The position numbers were made by a program, and so were the translations under genes. The notes beneath the pieces were generated by a model. The model worked only from the letters and a program-made list of their open reading frames with translations. It was not told where the DNA came from and did no database searches. Shown here in pieces: positions 51,623 through 61,121 of a stretch of 64,000 nt of DNA. This DNA is from Macrocystis pyrifera (lineage: Eukaryota; Sar; Phaeophyceae; Laminariales; Laminariaceae), in the NCBI GenBank assembly GCA_031763025.1, contig JASSKH010000010.1:2811401-2875400 (forward strand). Direction: 5' to 3'. How positions within the stretch are numbered: position 1 is the stretch's first letter; every line of letters begins with the position of its first letter.

Positions 51623-52490
51623 ATAAGGCATCCGTAATAATAAGGCATTATAAGGCATGCCTTACTGGGTGATATGACACCCCTTATTGGGTAATATGGC
51701 ACGCCTTATTGAGTAGTAATGCGCGGGTTTCTGGGTAATATGGCACGCCTTGTTGGGTAATATGGCACGCGTTACTGAGTAATATGGCACGCCTCATTGG
51801 GTAATATGGCACGCCTTATTGGGTAGTAAGACGCGCGTTACTGGGTAATATGGCACGCCTTATTGGATAATAAGGCGCGCGTTACTCGGTAATATGGCAC
51901 GCCTTCCTGGGTAATATGGCACGCTTTATTGGGTAGTAAGGCGCGCGTTACTCGGTAATATGGCACGCCTTATTGGGTAATAAGGCGCGCGTTACTGGGT
52001 AATATGGCACTCCTTGTTGGGTAATATGGCACGCCTTATTGGGTAGTAAGGCGCGCGTTACTGGGTATTATGGCACGCCTTATTGGGTAATAAGGCGCGC
52101 GTTACTGGGTAATATGGCACGCCTTGTTGGGTAATATGGCACGCCTTATTGGGTAGTAAGGCGCGCGTTACTGGGTATTATGGCACGCCTTATTGGGTAA
52201 TAAGGCGCGCGTTACTGGGTAATATGGCACGCCTTGTTGGGTAGTATGGCACGCCTTATTGGGTAGTAAGGCGCGCGTTACTGGGTAATATGGCACGCCT
52301 TATTGGGTAATAAGGCGCGCGTTACTGGGTAATATGGCACGCCTTGTTGGGTAGTATGGCGCGCGTTACTGGGTAATATGGCACGCCTTATTGGGTAATA
52401 AGGCGCGCGTTGCTGGGTAATATGGCACGCCTTGTTGAGCAATATGGCACGCCTTATTGGATGATAAGGCATGGCTCATTGGATGATAAG
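51623..52490 (+). repeat. Satellite of alternating 22-bp units
   Basis: Two related units, GGGTAATATGGCACGCCTTATT and GGGTAATAAGGCGCGCGTTACT (split here only by their names), alternate to make a 44-bp dimer, with higher-order 66-110-bp patterns and local homogenisation at 52000-52330. About 40 units. Degenerate units lie at both ends (ATGATAAGGC at 52465-52490). Confidence 0.93.
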
Positions 52491-52635
52491 GCTTGCCTTC
52501 TTCCGTAGTTCCTCAGTTAAGTGACCCCCGTCAGCCAGAAATGTTTTCACCGAAATGTGCTTTTTAATACGTACCTCCTCTATCGTAACGCGGGTCCAGC
52601 GAGTAGAGTGAGCAAGCAGCAGCACAGAGTATACT

Positions 52636-52812
52636 CATAGTGCCGGTTGAGTACTAATAGTGCCGGTTGACCCCTACAGCAGTACCTGTGGAATCCCTCG
52701 GCACGAGAAGTGAGATTCCTTCACCGGTGGGTAGTGCGCTGAGTAGTGCCGATCGCGGTTTAGTGCCGGTATTTGTCGCTCTCTGGCGCGTACCGGCACT
52801 GTACAGGGACCG
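52636..52812 (+). mobile_element. TAGTGCCGGT-family element
   Basis: CATAGTGCCGGTTGAGTACT and ATAGTGCCGGTTGACC at the left, GTGCCGGTATTTGTCGC and the inverted ACCGGCACTGTACAGGG at the right. Confidence 0.7.
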
Positions 52813-53454
52813 CTACTGCTGTGTGGTGTGACTCCCTTACATTGCAGTCTTCGGACCCAAAAGATTATACCAGGTACGTGTAAATGTACCATCCCATTTT
52901 CGAGCAGTTGCCGATCGATGCTGTACCAATCCTCAACGTCTGTTTTCGTCATTTTCCCCCTTGGAAGTTCTACAGCGTTAATTCATTTATACACCAAGAC
53001 ACCACTTAAGGTCGACGCCTTATTTTTGGGCCAGGGCTCATGTGATTGTTGTTGTGCGAAGTATGAGGCAGGGGATGTGTCACACCCTTATTTCAATTGA
53101 AAAAAAAAAAATGGGTTTCGATCATGTCTTGTGCAACGAAAAAAAGTCGAGCCCAACCCTCAAATTTTAGTGGACTCTCGATTTCCCCAGGCGCTGCTTC
53201 GAATTCGTCTTCGAGAGTACCAGGTACGACGTACGATCCAGCACTCTTGTTGTGAGATACGTCGCGCGGCGATATCACATGACGATGATCCAACAATAGT
53301 ACAGCAGTGGATGTGATAACGCGGTGGCATGCCGAGTCGTATTTCTTTATTTCGTTGCGGCAATCTGACGTGTCCATGAGAGACGTTAGCTATACCTGTA
53401 GAAGCTGGCGGCGGTACATCAGTGGTGGTGGTCCCACTACTGGTGTGCAGGTTG
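52813..53454. other. No confident gene; two short open segments
   Basis: On the minus strand an ATG at 52952 opens MTKTDVEDWYSIDRQLLENG, and another at 53377 opens MDTSDCRNEIKKYDSACHRV. The second has a diverged DNA copy near 53700-53765, so it is likely repeat-derived. Neither has an identifiable family. Confidence 0.35.
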
Positions 53455-53645
53455 AGTAGTGCCGGCTTTCCCCTGTGCGTATTTGGTGCCGATGAAATCG
53501 CTTCGCACAGATGGGATTACAGCAGTAGCCAGTGTGGTAGTGTGGTAGTGTGCGGAGGGAGTAGTTATTAATGGTGCCGGTTGTCGCTATTATAGTGCCG
53601 GTATTGTTGCCTGGCGCGAATATACCGGCACTATATAGAGACCAC
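53455..53645 (+). mobile_element. TAGTGCCGGT-family element carrying two micro-insertions
   Basis: Parallel to 29822-30015. TACAGCAGTA at 53518-53527 and TATTAATG at 53566-53573 are extra relative to the 45098 copy, and the second also relative to the 29822 copy, where single TA or near-TA sites stand. Ends in ACCGGCACTATATAGAG. Confidence 0.75.
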
Positions 53646-53794
53646 TACTACTGCTGTTATCTCGAAGGTATAGCAGTATGAGAGTATGATACCGGGTAGA
53701 TGTGACAGCGCGGCGGCAATTACGAGCCATGTTGTCGTTCCGGGAGTTTGGTGTGTCCGTGGATTAATCTGTTAATAGTCTGGGGCTGGTGTGT

Positions 53795-53870
53795 GCTGCG
53801 CTGCTGCTGCTGCTGCTGCTACTGTGGCTGCTGCTGATGCTGATGCTGATGCTGATGCTGGTGATGACGA
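53795..53870 (+). repeat. CTG and CTGATG tract
   Basis: (CTG)n followed by GCTGATGCTGATGCTGATGC. Leucine/methionine frames are artefacts. Confidence 0.8.
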
Positions 53871-53947
53871 CGATGTGCTTTACGGCTTGCATGGTCGATC
53901 GGCCGATTGAGGTCCAGCGGTTGCTCTTTCTTGCGGTTATCCGTTAT

Positions 53948-54043
53948 TTAAGGACTGCAGTCCCGTTTTGGTGACAAAAAACTACAACTTAGAATTTTGG
54001 TGGTCTGTCCCCCACCGGGAGTCGCAGTCCTAAAAGGGTCAAA
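53948..54043. repeat. CTGCAGTCCCG-family palindromic element
   Basis: GGACTGCAGTCCCGTTTTGG with mirrored CCGGGAGTCGCAGTCC, then AAAAGGGTCAA. Confidence 0.75.
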
Positions 54044-54071
54044 AGTGTTCCGTGCTTTCTATGTTTTTTTT

Positions 54072-54424
54072 TTTCTCTTTTTTTTTTTTAATTTTTTTAA
54101 TCAACACTTGTACTTTCTAGCCTGACTCGTACAGTAGGAGGTTTTACCCTCAGCGGTCTCCTTCTGGACAAAGCCGTGATCACAGGTGTCGTCCCTTCTC
54201 CCCCCCCCGGCACGTGCCTTTATTTTTTTGTCGCGCATAGGGTTCAGCATTCCCACTGCTCGTCGATTTTTCATCGAATGTAGCTAACTCACGCACTCGC
54301 GCTTTCCGCCAATCAACTTTTTATGCAAGAAACAGTCTCTACGAGCATGCACTCGGTGAGACTCGAACCCACGAAATTGATCTTGATAGGCACGCGGACC
54401 ACCTACCAAGCCGCCGAGGACGCC
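54072..54424 (-). mobile_element. tRNA-derived SINE, copy 5
   Basis: Minus strand: T-rich tail at the left, GACAAAGCCGTGATCACAGG body, B-box complement GACTCGAACCC, and CCGCCGAGGACGCC at the tRNA-like end. Confidence 0.9.
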
Positions 54425-55145
54425 TATCTATCTATATACGTTAGGTAGCAAGAGTGACGGAAGGAAAGCGAGGGAGATCGGCACAGCTTGTCGGCAACGA
54501 TGGGATATTTAACATTGACGAGGTTTTTTTAATATGGTATTATTTTATCCTCCGGCGGTTCGTTTAGAAGTTCGTAAACGTATATGTACCGCATACTCGT
54601 AGGTTCGCCCCCACGCGTTCGTGAATCAGTGCTTGCTGCTGTTTGATTTTTTTTTTTTTCACATGGAGCTCGCACACACACAGCATTACACGTGCTACCT
54701 AGATTGGTGCGTGCATGTAAGTACACTGCTGCTGTTGTGTGAATACGTCCCAAGTATTTACCAGTGGTGAAAAAGGTGCGAAGGTTGGCGGAAGGATGCC
54801 TCCTGACAGCAAGGGGCGAGTGGTTCCTTCTTTCGAAGGAACACAGCAGTGGTAACGCCTCCACAGCATCCCACCGAGAAGGTCGCCGCCTGTACAGCTA
54901 TGCTACACGATGTACTGCTGTAGTGTACGTTCGATAAAAAATTGATTATTAATAGTAAGCGATACGGCAGAGTACCTACTAAACTACTCAGCTTTGCCGC
55001 CGGCGTAACCGCCACCGTGTCGGTTATTGTAATATAAATAGGCGTTTTTCGTGGTTATTACAATATAATAGGCGAAGGATCACGTTTTTGTTTATTCCGA
55101 GCGAACGTGAGTTTCTGAAATCGACGCCGCTCTTTTCTTTTCGGG
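54425..55145. other. No gene recognised
   Basis: TATTAATA at 54947, a TACTGCTGTA at 54910-54920, and a short direct repeat GTTATTGTAATATAAATAGGCG / GTTATTACAATATAATAGGCG at 55021-55073. No coding signature. Confidence 0.4.
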
Positions 55146-55146
55146 G

Positions 55147-55472
55147 CTGCAGTCATGTTTTGGAGACAAACTATCTATTACGTGGGACCGTAGTAAATAG
55201 GACCCGATATTGTTAGTAAAATATAGAAATATATATATTGGTGTTTGCGTGTACCGTAGGTTCTATTAGCTATGGTCCCCCTTAAAATATAGAAATATAT
55301 GGGTGTTTGTGTGTACCGTAGGTCCTATTAACTATGCCCCCCCCGATATATCTCATACGTTACCATAGCAAACAGGACCTACGGTGCACACAAAACCTGT
55401 ATGTTTACCTATTTTTACTAACAATATTTGGTTCCATTTACTATGGTCCCACGTGATAGATAGTTTGTCTCC
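55147..55472. mobile_element. CTGCAGTC palindrome interrupted at its centre by hairpin MITE sequence
   Basis: CTGCAGTCATGTTTTGGAGA and CAAACTATC (55147-55175) are mirrored by GATAGTTTGTCTCCAAA (55459-55475). Between them TATTACGTGGGACC (55176) to GGTCCCACGTGATA (55458) holds composite MITE material: two cores, two internal right arms and one full terminal pair. Confidence 0.8.
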
Positions 55473-55486
55473 AAATAAATAACAAT

Positions 55487-55808
55487 GTTTGGTTCCGTTT
55501 ACTATGGTCCCCCCCGTAATAGTAAAAATAGGACCTACGGTGCACACAAAAACGTGTGTATTTCCCTATTTTTACTATTACGGGGTACCATAGTAAACAG
55601 GACCAAATATTGTCAGTAAAAATAGGGGAAATGCATGCAGGTTCTTTCTTGTGTGTACCGTTCGGTCCTATTTAATAGGACCAAATATTGTTGGTAAAAA
55701 TGGAGAGAAATATATAGGTTTTTGGGTGTACCGTAGGTCCTTTTTACTGTGATCCCCCGTAATAACAAAAATTGGTCCTATTTACTATGGCCTATGGTCC
55801 CCCGTAAT
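55487..55808 (-). mobile_element. Second MITE-in-MITE nest
   Basis: The outer core, reverse orientation, ends CCCTATTTTTAC-TA at 55577 and resumes TA-ACAAAAATTGGTCC at 55763. The inner, rearranged copy (55578-55762) starts TTACGGGGTACCATAG and ends GATCCCCCGTAA. The insertion falls at the same core TA as in the nest at 42319-42537. The outer left arm is reduced. Confidence 0.85.
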
Positions 55809-55918
55809 ACTTTTTACGGGGGACCATAGTTAATAGGACCAAATATTGTTCGTAGAAATAGGTAAATGTATGGTTTTTTGTGTGCCGTAGGTCCTATTAA
55901 CTATGGTTCCCCGTAATA
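55808..55918 (+). mobile_element. Hairpin MITE, subfamily A-like
   Basis: TTTTTACGGGGGACCATAGT to CTATGGTTCCCCGTAATA, core AAATATTGTTCGTAGAAATA. Confidence 0.92.
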
Positions 55919-55929
55919 GTACAGCAGTG

Positions 55930-55995
55930 CTTGAAAATTAAGTGGTTGGTCCCCAAAACGGGACTGTGACTGCAGTTTGCTGTAAAAGGATTGGA
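55930..55995. repeat. CTGCAGTCCCG-family half element
   Basis: TAAGTGGTTGGTCCCCAAAA with CGGGACTGTGACTGCAG: the right half only, next to the MITE cluster. Confidence 0.6.
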
Positions 55996-56215
55996 AAAAT
56001 GTGGAAGCCAGCGACTCATTTCGAGTTGCCTGAAGCGTCCGCGCCAAACGTTAGACGCCGTAACGCCCCCTCTACGCCCCCAATTTTAGGACGAACCAAA
56101 GATAAAATGGCTGCGGCGTGATGCAGGATGGGGGAATTGATGTGTTGACCGAAAACCCCCGCTGAGTTGCCATCTAAGACACGCCTCGCAAGCACTACAA
56201 AAACGATCCCAATAC

Positions 56216-56458
56216 TGTGGTGGAAATCGAGTTTATAAGCCTTGAATTCAAGTAGCGTTTGATGCGCAACATTTTTAGTCTACATTTCCCTACAATGGCG
56301 TCGTCGGCAGAAGAAAATTGTGGCAAAGGGTACCACCACAATATATACTGCTGTAGGACTGAATGTAGGGAAAATGTAGACTATATTACAAGTAAAAAGG
56401 TTACGTAACAAACGCGATCTGAATTTGAAGCTTATAAACTCGATTTCCACCACAACAA
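56216..56458. mobile_element. Foldback element with a 37-codon frame in its loop
   Basis: The left arm TGTGGTGGAAATCGAGTTTA, TAAGCCTTGAATTCAAG and GTCTACATTTCCCTACA is mirrored by the right arm when read on the minus strand (TGTGGTGGAAATCGAGTTTA, TAAGCTTCAAATTC, GTCTACATTTTCCCTACA). Arms ~80-95 bp, loop ~65 bp. A frame from ATG 56295 to TAA 56408 (MASSAEENCGKG...) starts in the loop and has five cysteines, but nothing shows it is translated. Confidence 0.75.
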
Positions 56459-57203
56459 TACCTGAACCCAGGTATCAATTACCTGGCCTTTCGGCCTCAT
56501 TCAAAGCAGTACCATCACAGAACACCGCCGCCGTGTAGCGCTCCCCCCTACCTGCTACAGCAGTACATAATAAATAAAATGGTTGGGAGATGGTTTTATG
56601 CATTTATTTGTGTTGCGCGAGTGGAGTATATGAGAAGCTAAATATATCGACGAGCGACAGCTCGTATGCATGCGTAATCTGTCCTATTTTTTTCGTGGTC
56701 AATTGTATCGATCGCTGGGTGACCATGCATGTGAGTACGTGACCGGGACTCTTCAATCTTCCTCTCTCTTGTGGTTCCCGTGTTGCACTTTAGTGCGGAC
56801 CCCGGAAAAGTAGCAGCAATGCAGCAATTTCTTTGATACTCAGTACATACTCCGGCTGGCTGTGTTCGAGGAGAAACGTTGAGGGGAATTATATAATAAT
56901 AGGTGATGCGGGTCTTTCCACCTGATCCCACCCACAAGGTGCAGACAAGCAATTAGCCCTCAGCAGAAGCCGCCGGAGGCCCACCAGTTCCTATATCCCA
57001 TCTACCGGCACCCCATTACGTGTACTTGGCCACAATCCATCATCAGAAGTGAGGTGGTGGTGGTGGTGGTTGTCGTCCTTTCGCCATGTTTTTTCAGCTC
57101 CTTTTTCGTCACTTCCACTTCATTCAGGCTTTTCGTCGAAACCTTGCCACGTATCATGACCGCTGTTAATATGATACCTCGTATGTATTACCTTGTGTGG
57201 TGG
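56459..57203. other. No gene recognised
   Basis: AT-rich unique sequence with a GGTGGT microsatellite at 57051-57069. Frames lack signatures. Confidence 0.4.
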
Positions 57204-58844
57204 TGTATATGTGTGTTCTTCACGTTAAACCGTTCTTCTACTCGTCGACATCCAGCAAGCCCAGTGTCCGTGCTGATTCTTCACCCTAGAAAGATACGAG
57301 CTCTCTCTGTGGTCACAGACTACGACACAGAGATAACACACCGAAATACATTTATAGCCTACGCAATACCATGCCTTCGCACTAGGTGCGGCCGACACAA
57401 CATACATACATACGCCAGCAACCAAAATACACCACAAAGAAAGAGAAGCAACAAAGAAACCAAACCGAAAAAGAAAAAGAAATGAGAAGAATCCCAAATA
57501 AATAATAAAGAAAATGGGAAGCCAAAGCTCAGACACTACATACCCCGAGCATGAGCCAAAAGGGACGTGCAAGGGGGAAGAAACGAGAAGGAAAAAGGGA
57601 ACTATAATATGCATCCCGGTGAAAACTTAGCTAAGTAAAAAGAGAAATAATGAGTGGGCCAAAATACGCTCGTCACCCACCCACTATTTAGTACTTCTTT
57701 CATAAGGATAAGAAGGGGAAAATATAGGAAAAAGTTAAGTCATGGAAAAAAAATCAAAGCACCAAGCCAATACATACCGAACGGCCGCAGCAGTTGGCGG
57801 TACGAGTAGCAAAGAAAAGTCCAACCTATTAGTCGGCCTGGTACCTTGCTACCCTATCTGCGGTCTCTCTGCTACTACTCTCTTCTACCGCGGTTTCCCT
57901 TCTACTCCTCCTGTTCCCCCCCCTGCCCCCATACACTTGTACGGTGTTCCTTCTACCCCTCCTGCTGTTACCCCTCCCCCCATTCCCTCTAACACTACCC
58001 GCAGCGAATGCACGGCGCTGTCTACTCAGCTTTGCCTCAGCCTCGTGCCACCTGCCCATGAACTGTTCAGCTGCTTCGAGGATTCCCCGGTACCACTTTC
58101 CCGTCTGTTTTGCTGCAGTGGGCCATAGTGCGGTCCCAACTCCGAAGACTAAGGGGGAGTCTTCCGTTGATCCCTCGGTGGCTTTGAACACTCTAAGGTC
58201 CTCAGCAATGGCCCTAGGCCAAGTCTTCGGCTGCCCGCCTGGTTTCGGGCTCCCTCCACCAGCGATCGTCCCGAACATCAACCGACTGGGCAATCGCCCC
58301 TCGTGTTGCCGCACCAGAGCGCCCGCAAAGAAGAGTCGCCGTTTACGGATGGTCGTTTCGATACTTTCGCATCGTGTTATCCTGAGCGCCTTCGCATACG
58401 AGAGGGTGGTGTGGTCGGTGCGTAGTCGGCGCTGGAAGCCAATGACTCGCAGAAGGACTTCGTGGTGGGCTGATCGAAGCTTGGCGAAGTGGTCCGCATT
58501 GAGGGTCCACGTCACGCAACCGTACAGCAAGGTCTCAATCACCTCGGCCTTCAGCATCCGGACTTTCAGACTAAGCGGTGCGTTCGTCCTATCGTACAGT
58601 TCCGGACCATACCGTTTGAGGCATGCCCGCATCAGACGGATTCGTCGCTCGATTTCGAAGGAGAGATCAGCGTTCTCGTGGATAATGCCTCCTAGGTATA
58701 AAAAACTGGCTCGTCTGTTTATACTTTTGGCCTGCAGCTTCGATCGCGAGCGGTGAGGTGGTAAACGTCTGATCCGGCGTTCGTAGGAGCATCGTCTCTG
58801 TCTTCTTCTCGGATACCGTGAGACCTACTATACGTACCAGTAGC
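57204..58844 (-). mobile_element. LINE (non-LTR retrotransposon) 3' end, copy 1, 5'-truncated
   Basis: A 3' untranslated region at 57204-57828 (starting at a GTGTGTTCTTCAC boundary), then the C-terminal part of the reverse-transcriptase ORF. It is near-identical to 61122-62313 over ~1.1 kb. Its upstream side stops at a hairpin MITE (58845), beyond which no LINE sequence is recognised. Confidence 0.88.
57829..58839 (-). pseudogene. C-terminal part of a LINE reverse transcriptase ORF (5'-truncated)
   Basis: Open for about 335 codons from 58839, with GLTVSEKKTETMLLRTP, FLYLGGIIHENADLSFEIE, RRIRLMRACLKRYG, LKAEVIETLLYGCVTWTLN and HHEVLLRVIGFQRR, then IRKRRLFFAGALVRQ and a basic Arg/Gly tail. These are the thumb-side motifs downstream of the polymerase core in many non-LTR elements. 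The catalytic YADD/FADD, the palm and the endonuclease are absent, so this fragment cannot encode an active enzyme. Confidence 0.85.
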
Positions 58845-58957
58845 TATTACGGGGGACCATAGCAAATAGGACCTACGATGCACACAAAAACCTTTCTATT
58901 TCCCTGTTTTTACCAACAATATTTGGTCCTATTCACTACGTACGGTCCCCCGTAATA
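58845..58957 (-). mobile_element. Hairpin MITE at the LINE truncation point
   Basis: TATTACGGGGGACCATAG to TACGGTCCCCCGTAATA, with an extra ACGT in the right arm. Confidence 0.92.
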
Positions 58958-59167
58958 TTGGGGAGTGCAACAGGTACCAGCAGAGAGCACGTGACGTGTT
59001 ACCAGCGGAAACGTCTCCGTAGATCACATCGGTGTGAGGGAACAGGCAGGTACGTGTACGACGAGTATGAGAATACGTGACTTGCCGCTGCTGTCGTAGT
59101 AACGGAAACCCCTGTCTGTCAGCCGGCAGTACCCGCGGGCATGAGGTGTAGATACATGTGCTATTAA

Positions 59168-59275
59168 TATTACGGGGGTCTGTAGTTAACAGGACCTATG
59201 GCACACAAAAAAACCTATATATTTAGGTATTTTTACTAGCAATATTTGGTCCTGTTTACTATGGTCCCCCGTAAT
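59168..59275 (-). mobile_element. Hairpin MITE with mixed arms
   Basis: Left arm GGGGGTCTGTAGTTAACAGG (subfamily B), right arm CCTGTTTACTATGGTCCCCC (subfamily A). Its left TA overlaps a TATTAATA (59162-59169). Confidence 0.92.
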
Positions 59276-59474
59276 AGTAACCAGGCAGGGTTATCGTGTG
59301 TATTATTCCTTGCTTGTTTTTTATTTCTACCCAGCGAGAGGTATTCTTCCACTACTACTATTAATACTACTACTACTACTACTGCCTGCTTGTCCAGAGT
59401 TAGTGGAGCCTGTCCTCTGCGACCACAGAAAGAATGCATCGCATTAAATTGTGTGTGGCGATGAGTTAATGTGA

Positions 59475-59584
59475 TATTTACGGGGGTCCATAGTTAACGG
59501 GATCAAATTTTGTTAGTAAAAATAGGCAAATATGTAGGTTTTAATGAATACCATAAGTCCTGTTAACTATGTACCCCCGTAATA
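59475..59584 (+). mobile_element. Hairpin MITE, subfamily B
   Basis: TATTTACGGGGGTCCATAG to CTATGTACCCCCGTAATA. Confidence 0.93.
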
Positions 59585-59864
59585 ACAATAATTGCTATTA
59601 AAAAAATATAATACCATAACGACAACAACCTGACCGCGGGCCCTGATGCCCACGCTACTCCCTGGTCCTCCTCCATCAGGCACTATTAAGGCACATCGTT
59701 ACACCTGGTATAAAAGTTACGTATGTACGTACGTACGTACGTGCGTACATAAGTCCACGACCGTTCCCCTTCGGGATTGATCGTCGTTGAATCAGGTCAA
59801 ATCCCGGGGGTGTGGTGTGGCGAGCTGGAAAGCAAAGATCTTATTCGTAGGAGGCATCATTTTC
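59585..59864. other. No gene recognised; GTAC microsatellite
   Basis: TATGTACGTACGTACGTACG at 59720-59740. Nothing else. Confidence 0.4.
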
Positions 59865-60005
59865 ACTCCTTGACAGACAGCAACTTTGCCTTGACATATG
59901 CCTTGCTTGGCAGACACCAAACTACTAGGTTTTAGTGTGGAACACTCGGTCCTACACCCTTGACATATCGCACATTTTGCGTGATGGCCTGACATGTCTC
60001 CTGAC
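59865..60005 (-). repeat. TGTCAAGG-containing dispersed repeat, copy 2
   Basis: Minus-strand counterpart of 37418-37560. In one frame it reads CAICQGCRTECS and GICQGKVAVCQG, CxxC-like only because TGTCAAGG repeats. Not assigned as coding. Confidence 0.7.
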
Positions 60006-60216
60006 ATCTTTGCTGGAAAATCGGAAAGGGATTTCGTTCCTCGTACATCGACATGTTTCAAGCAAGTTCAGTTCGCACATTGATTTCATTTTGTGTGCCT
60101 TTGTGCGCCTTCTGTTCTTGGTCTTGTGTGACTTGTATTAAATAGGTGCTTGTCAGCCGAATTTTGATTCTTTCGTGGGTTTTCGGATCTTCCTGCACAG
60201 CAGTTTTTTGTGCAGG

Positions 60217-60550
60217 ATTTTTTTTTTTTTTTTTTTTTTTGATCATCACTTTTACTTTCCAGCTCACTCGTAGGAGGTTTTACCCTCGACGATCTTCTGG
60301 ACAAGCCGTGGTCACAGGTGTCGTCCCTTCTCCCCCCCGGTACGTGCCTTTAGTTTTTATCGCGCATAGGGTTCAGCATTCCCACTGCTCGTCGATTTTC
60401 ATCGAATGTACAGCTAACTCACGCTTTCGCGCTTTCCGCTAATCAATTTTATGCAAGAAAAGTCCCTATGAGCATGCACTCGGTGAGACTCGAACTCACG
60501 AAATTGATCTTGATAGGCTCGCGGACCACCTACCAAGCCACCGGGGACGT
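60217..60550 (-). mobile_element. tRNA-derived SINE, copy 6
   Basis: Minus strand: T22 tail at 60219-60240, ACAAGCCGTGGTCACAGG body, GACTCGAACTCACGAAAT B-box region, CCACCGGGGACG end. It shows AATGTACAGCTAAC where other copies have AATGTAGCTAAC. Confidence 0.94.
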
Positions 60551-60771
60551 ACAGCTACTCGTATTAATAGCTGCACATAGTAGGTCGAGTCACCAAACAG
60601 CAGTGCAAAGCCAAGCAACCAATGGCTACATCCATCGCTACCAGTTTTTGAGCGTTAGTATTAAAATATTAGTACAATAGTAGTTCTTTTAGTTGTTGTG
60701 CTTTTTGTGCCAAAAAACGAGCTGCGCACTCGCAACAACAAATATAATACTTGTCATGATGTATTACGGGG

Positions 60772-61120
60772 GTGTCCCCCGTGGCTTGGTAGTAGGTGGT
60801 CCGCGTGCCTATCAAGATCAATTTCCTTTCGTGGGTTCAAGTCTCCCCGAGTGCATGCTCGTAGGGACTTTTTCTTGCATAAAAAATTGATTAGCGGAAA
60901 GCGCGAGGAGAGCGTGAGTTAGCTAAATTCATTCGATGAAAATCGACGAGCAGTGGAAATGCTGAACCCTATGCGCGACAAAAAATAAAGGCACGTACCG
61001 GGGGCGAGAAGGGACGACACCTGTGACCACGGCTTGTCCAGAAGATCGCTGAGGGTAAAATCTCCTACGAGTGAGTTAGGCTGGAAAGTAAAAGTGATGA
61101 TTTAAAAAAAAAAAAAAAAA
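60772..61120 (+). mobile_element. tRNA-derived SINE, copy 7
   Basis: GTCCCCCGTGGCTTGGTAGT start, GGGTTCAAGTCTCC B box, A19 tail at 61103-61121. Small tandem duplications (TTTCCTTTCG, TAGTAGG) distinguish it. Confidence 0.93.
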
Positions 61121-61121
61121 A

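Noticed and set aside
51623..52490. CRISPR-like array
   Set aside because: Units are contiguous with no unique spacers, and the genome is eukaryotic; it is a satellite.
53093..53377. Minus-strand frame MDTSDCRNEIKKYDSACHRV as a CHCH-like protein
   Set aside because: Cysteine spacing is not the usual twin CX9C, and a diverged DNA copy near 53700 suggests a repeat.
57225..57614. Hydrophobic minus-strand frame as a membrane protein
   Set aside because: Falls in the LINE 3' untranslated region, and the second LINE copy breaks the frame.
59792..60061. CxxC-rich peptide as a zinc-binding protein
   Set aside because: Its cysteines come from recurrent TGTCAAGG words and the other copy at 37418 does not preserve the frame.
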